Assembly (NCBI RefSeq): GCF_036250065.1
Contig: NZ_CP109199.1
Coordinates: 7,748,001-7,812,000, forward strand
Direction: 5' to 3'
Length of the DNA: 64,000 nt
DNA from: Micromonospora sp. NBC_01699
Lineage (GTDB): Bacteria > Actinomycetota > Actinomycetes > Mycobacteriales > Micromonosporaceae
The position numbers were made by a program, and so were the translations under genes. The notes beneath the pieces are model-generated. The model was not told the origin of the DNA, searched no databases, and worked only from the letters and a program-made list of their open reading frames with translations. Shown here piece after piece: positions 60,860 to 64,000 of this stretch. The stretch's first letter is position 1, and each line of letters opens with the position of its first letter.

Positions 60860-61961
60860 GGTCCAACACTCCTTCGAGTAGACGGATCTTGCTGTTACGG
60901 CAGTGGTTGGTTTCCGTACCGTCGAAACGTCCCTGCTCGAAGTAACGGTTGGCGGCGTGACCTCCGCCGCAGAAGCCGAAGTAGGGGCAGCTGGACCGGC
61001 AGGACTCCACGCCGTCGAGGAACTCCCGCACCCAGGGCAGGCCGTCGGCCCCGGCGAGGATCTCCGCCAACCCGGTGGACAGCACGTTTCCGCTGGTGAA
61101 GTCGCCGTAGCGGGGATCGGAGAAGCCGGCCAACTCGGGCGATAGCAGGACCACCGAGCCGTCGTACCCGATGGTCGGGATCGGGTCGAGCCGGCGCGGC
61201 AGCAGATCGTCCGCGGTGCCGTCGAGGACCGCGGCGGCGTACCGCAGGGACCACTCGACCTCGCGCAGGTGGATTCTCGGGGTACGGCGCCAGGCGCTGA
61301 CCAGCTCGGCCCAGAAGGCGGTGACCGCCTCGGCCGGGTGGGCGTTGAGCCGGGTGTTGACGCCCTCCATCTCCTCGATGTTGATGCCGAGCACGTCGCA
61401 GCCCAGGTCGAGGAAGTACGCGTACAGCTCGGCGGCGAGGCCGGGCTCGGGCCGGGTCACCACGCACAGTGCGGAGAATCCGACATCGTTGCGCCGCAGC
61501 GCCTCGATGCCCCGCTCGATCCGGTCGTACGCCGGCCGCCCGCCCCGGCCGACCCGGTCGGAGTTGCGTTCCCTCGGCCCGTCCACGCTGACGCTGACCC
61601 GCATCCGGTGCTCGGCGAAGAACTCGCACCAGGCGTCGTCGATCAGCGTCGCGTTGGTCTGCACGTGGTGCTCGACCCGGTCGTCGAACGGGGCCAGCAG
61701 CGCGGCCAGGTGCTCCCGTCCGGCGGCGAGGGGCTCGCCCCCGTGCCACACCACGGAGAACCGGCCGGACCGGGCCCAGTCGTTCACCGGGCCCGCGACC
61801 GCCTGCGCCACCGGGACGGGCATCTTCCGATCATCCGCCCGAAACGGGAGATAGCAGTATGAACAATCAAGGTTACAGAGCGTGGTCGGCTGCATCACCA
61901 CGTACGACGGCACCGTGGCGATGCCTCGCATCCCCGTCGATGCTTGCCGGACAACAGCCAT
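60828..61961 (-). CDS. Cyclophane-forming radical SAM/SPASM peptide maturase, AmcB-like
   Basis: 377-residue radical SAM enzyme. The SAM [4Fe-4S] motif is C29-x3-C33-x2-C36 (CNLDCSYC) in the sequence VMQPTTLCNLDCSYCYLP, typical of peptide maturases; VVWHGGEPL and SVSVDGP follow. A C-terminal SPASM-like cluster has C321, C325, C331 and C354. It should install carbon-carbon cross-links in the small protein encoded immediately downstream. ATG 61961 has GGAGGAGGGCCG upstream. No protease, transporter or second modifying enzyme is adjacent. Confidence 0.88.
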   Translation of the reverse strand: MAVVRQASTGMRGIATVPSYVVMQPTTLCNLDCSYCYLPFRADDRKMPVPVAQAVAGPVNDWARSGRFSVVWHGGEPLAAGREHLAALLAPFDDRVEHHVQTNATLIDDAWCEFFAEHRMRVSVSVDGPRERNSDRVGRGGRPAYDRIERGIEALRRNDVGFSALCVVTRPEPGLAAELYAYFLDLGCDVLGINIEEMEGVNTRLNAHPAEAVTAFWAELVSAWRRTPRIHLREVEWSLRYAAAVLDGTADDLLPRRLDPIPTIGYDGSVVLLSPELAGFSDPRYGDFTSGNVLSTGLAEILAGADGLPWVREFLDGVESCRSSCPYFGFCGGGHAANRYFEQGRFDGTETNHCRNSKIRLLEGVLDHARDHQPAGH

Positions 61962-61978
61962 CGGCCCTCCTCCCCGTA

Positions 61979-61996
61979 CCTGAGGTGTCCCTCAGG
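61979..61996 (-). promoter_or_regulatory. Inverted repeat and -10-like site before the maturase gene
   Basis: CCTGAGG-TGTC-CCTCAGG forms a perfect 7-bp dyad about 18 bp upstream of the start. Its outer arm overlaps a minus-strand -10-like TAGCCT (61994-61999). It could be an operator or a leader hairpin. Confidence 0.4.
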
Positions 61997-62088
61997 CTAG
62001 GTTGCGGTGGCCACTCGGGTGAAGTCCTGATCGGGTATGCGAAGGATCACGGCAATGAATCAGGTATGCACGAATGTACGTTCGGTGA

Positions 62089-63255
62089 TCACCCGCGGGT
62101 GTGCTGGCCGATCATCTGCACCTCGCCGGTGCCCTCGATGATCTCGCCGGCCTGCCATGCGTCGACGCCCCGGCCGGCCAGGCAGGCCAGCGCGCGGTCC
62201 GCGTCCTCGGCGGAGACGATCGCGAACATGCCCACGCCCATGTTGAAGGTGGACTCCATCTCCGGGTCCTCGATCCGGCCCTTGGCCTGCACCAGGTCGA
62301 AGATCGGCTGCGGCTTCCAGGTGGCCCGGTTGACCACCGCGTCGACCGTCTCCGGCAGCACCCGGACCAGGTTGCCGGGGATGCCGCCGCCGGTGATGTG
62401 GGCGATCGACCGCACCTCGGTCTCGGCGATCAGCTTCAGGCAGTCCTGCGCGTAGATCTTGGTCGGGGTCAGCAGTTCCTCACCGAGGGTCCGCTGCCGG
62501 CCGAAGTCCTCGATCACCGTGTCCAGCCGCATCCGGCCGGCACCCAGCAACACGTGCCGGACCAGGGAGTAGCCGTTGGAGTGCAGGCCGGACGAGCGCA
62601 TCGCGATCACCGCGTCGCCGATCTCGACCCGCTCGGGGCGGAGGATCTCGCTCTCCTCGACCACGCCGACCCCGGTCGCGGAGATGTCGTACTCGTCGGG
62701 TTTCAACACACCCGGGTGCTCGGCGGTCTCGCCGCCGAGCAGCGCGCAACCGGCGTAGCGGCAGCCGTCGGTGATGCCGGCGACGATCTCGGCGACCTTG
62801 TCCGGCACGACCTCGCCGGTGGCGATGTAGTCAAGCAGGAAGAGCGGCTCGGCACCGGTCGCGACCAGGTCGTCGACCACCATCGCGACAAGGTCGATGC
62901 CGACCGTGTCGTGGATGCCGAGCTGCTGGGCGATGACCAGCTTGGTGCCGACACCGTCGGTGGAGGCGGAGAGAACCGGCTTGCGGTACTTGGTGGTGTC
63001 CAGCCGGAAGAGGCCGGCGAAGCCGCCGAGCTGGCCCATCACCTCGGGCCGCTGGGCGCCCCGTACCTTCGACTTGATCAGCTCGACCGCCCGGTCACCG
63101 GCCTCGATCGAAACGCCGGCGTCCGCGTACGAGACGCTGCGCTTGCGGGTGGCGCGACCGGATCCGGCGGTCCAGGGCTGGCGCACACCGCCGCCGGAGC
63201 CGGAGCCCTCGGCCGACCCGCTACCTGCGCCATTGCGCTCAGTCACGTGCGTCAC
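62089..63255 (-). CDS. purM: Phosphoribosylformylglycinamidine cyclo-ligase
   Basis: 388-residue AIR synthetase, fifth step of purine synthesis. The core starts SYADAGVSIEAGDRAVELIK and contains STDGVGTKLVIA, DLVAMVVDDLVATGAEPLFLLDY, LLGGETAEHPG and AHITGGGIPGNLVRVLP. An N-terminal Gly/Ser-rich extension of about 35 residues precedes the core. GTG 63255 has GGGGAGAA upstream; GTG 63246 is possible. It follows purF on the same strand with about 100 bp between. Confidence 0.96.
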   Translation of the reverse strand: MTHVTERNGAGSGSAEGSGSGGGVRQPWTAGSGRATRKRSVSYADAGVSIEAGDRAVELIKSKVRGAQRPEVMGQLGGFAGLFRLDTTKYRKPVLSASTDGVGTKLVIAQQLGIHDTVGIDLVAMVVDDLVATGAEPLFLLDYIATGEVVPDKVAEIVAGITDGCRYAGCALLGGETAEHPGVLKPDEYDISATGVGVVEESEILRPERVEIGDAVIAMRSSGLHSNGYSLVRHVLLGAGRMRLDTVIEDFGRQRTLGEELLTPTKIYAQDCLKLIAETEVRSIAHITGGGIPGNLVRVLPETVDAVVNRATWKPQPIFDLVQAKGRIEDPEMESTFNMGVGMFAIVSAEDADRALACLAGRGVDAWQAGEIIEGTGEVQMIGQHTRG

Positions 63256-63356
63256 GGTTCTCCCCTTTGTTCCTCGCGGCAAGCCGCGTCGGGTAGCGGT
63301 CGAGGATGGCTCGACTTCTGGCACTCACCGGCCGCTGGGCGGCGCCGGTCGGGTCG

Positions 63357-64000
63357 TTACGGGCGTTGCAGTGCGTCACGGGCACCGGGGCTGGTGACGA
63401 GTGGTGTGGCGCGGTCGACGTCGGCTCCGTCGGAACCGCCGTCGTAGCGCTGCTCTGCGGGCTCCGGTGCCTGGTCCGCGACCCGACGCCCCACCCCTTC
63501 GAGTACGTGTTTGCCGATCAGGTTCCCGGCCGGCAGCTCGATCGGGTACTCCCCGTCGAAGCAGGCCCGGCACAGCCGCGTCTTCGGCTGCTCGGTCGCC
63601 GCGACCAGGCCGGCCAGCGAGACGTAGCCGAGGCTGTCCGCGCCGATCGAACGGCGGATGCCCTCGTTGTCCAGCCCGTTGGCCAGCAACTCCGCCCGGG
63701 TGGCGAAGTCGATGCCGTAGAAACACGGCCAGTTGACCGGCGGCGAGGAGATGCGTACGTGCACCTCCAGCGCGCCGGCCTCACGCAGCATGCGGACGAT
63801 CGCCCGTTGGGTGTTGCCGCGGACGATCGAGTCGTCGACGACCACCACCCGCTTGCCCCGGACGTTCTCCCGCAGCGGGTTGAGCTTGAGTCGGATACCG
63901 AGCTGGCGCAGGGTCTGTGACGGCTGGATGAAGGTCCGCCCGACGTACGGGTTCTTCATCAGCCCGGCGCCGTAGGTGATGCCGGACGCCTCGGCGTAGC
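63357..64000 (-). CDS. purF: Amidophosphoribosyltransferase, C-terminal part (5' end outside window)
   Basis: The visible 214 codons are the phosphoribosyltransferase half of Pur[18 protein letters not shown], the PRPP loop [14 protein letters not shown] and [24 protein letters not shown]. The frame runs to the window end, so the N-terminal glutaminase domain lies outside. First committed step of purine synthesis; operon with purM. Confidence 0.95.
   Translation of the reverse strand, partial: YAEASGITYGAGLMKNPYVGRTFIQPSQTLRQLGIRLKLNPLRENVRGKRVVVVDDSIVRGNTQRAIVRMLREAGALEVHVRISSPPVNWPCFYGIDFATRAELLANGLDNEGIRRSIGADSLGYVSLAGLVAATEQPKTRLCRACFDGEYPIELPAGNLIGKHVLEGVGRRVADQAPEPAEQRYDGGSDGADVDRATPLVTSPGARDALQRP

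Overview
The window is a 64 kb chromosomal segment of a high-GC actinomycete. Codons are strongly GC-biased at the third position, GTG and even TTG starts are common, and genes are often coupled through GTGA or ATGA overlaps. bldC, a DUF3073 gene and a valine dehydrogenase point to a mycelial, sporulating actinomycete. The IS4-type transposase and the intergenic palindromes look like those of Micromonosporaceae (inference from family resemblance; no search was possible).

Layout. 1-2.0 kb: histidine kinase (cut by the window edge) and OmpR-type regulator. 2.0-4.5 kb: quinone-oxidoreductase-like gene behind a MerR-type promoter, with a complete IS4-family element inserted at its stop codon. 4.6-8.1 kb: flavin-type oxidase, phosphotransferase, a Ser/Asp-rich exported protein and a membrane protein. 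8.2-22.5 kb: an alpha-glucan locus on the minus strand with two secreted GH87-type alpha-1,3-glucanases, a GH13 alpha-glucosidase, a sugar ABC importer (binding protein and two permeases) and a LacI regulator with its own operators. 22.5-25.4 kb: FAD oxidoreductase and serine hydrolase. 25.4-29.6 kb: carotenoid genes crtB / crtI-idi-merR, the last a CarH/LitR-like regulator. 29.8-31.1 kb: polysaccharide deacetylase and tRNA-Glu, tRNA-Asp, tRNA-Phe. 31.4-33.7 kb: a six-gene operon of tiny ORFs opposite a GntR regulator, like the accessory part of an actinomycete integrative element but without an integrase. 33.8-40.8 kb: GT2/DUF2304 pair, HTH/PIN pair, snapalysin-like protease, SRPBCC and DUF2786 proteins, and a binding lipoprotein whose two halves are in circularly permuted order. 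41.0-47.3 kb: two Asp-rich 13-residue-repeat proteins flanking fatty-acid oxidation genes and a large secreted lectin/FN3/Ig-like protein. 47.2-49.0 kb: kptA, a methyltransferase and a PPOX protein. 49.2-56.9 kb: four-gene FtsX-type ABC operon. 57-60.4 kb: bldC, a hypothetical gene, vdh and DUF3073. 60.6-62.0 kb: a radical SAM maturase overlapping a small precursor gene whose C-terminus is a run of aromatic-x-x triplets, i.e. a cyclophane (triceptide) RiPP cluster. 62.1-64 kb: purM and purF (cut by the window edge).

How the genes work together. The glucanases would cut alpha-1,3-glucan outside the cell, the ABC importer would take up the oligosaccharides and the GH13 enzyme would release glucose, all under LacI control. 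crtB, crtI and idi supply part of a carotenoid pathway probably controlled by the adjacent MerR protein. The radical SAM enzyme and its precursor form a minimal RiPP unit with no visible transporter or protease. No CRISPR array, prophage, replication origin or rRNA operon was seen.
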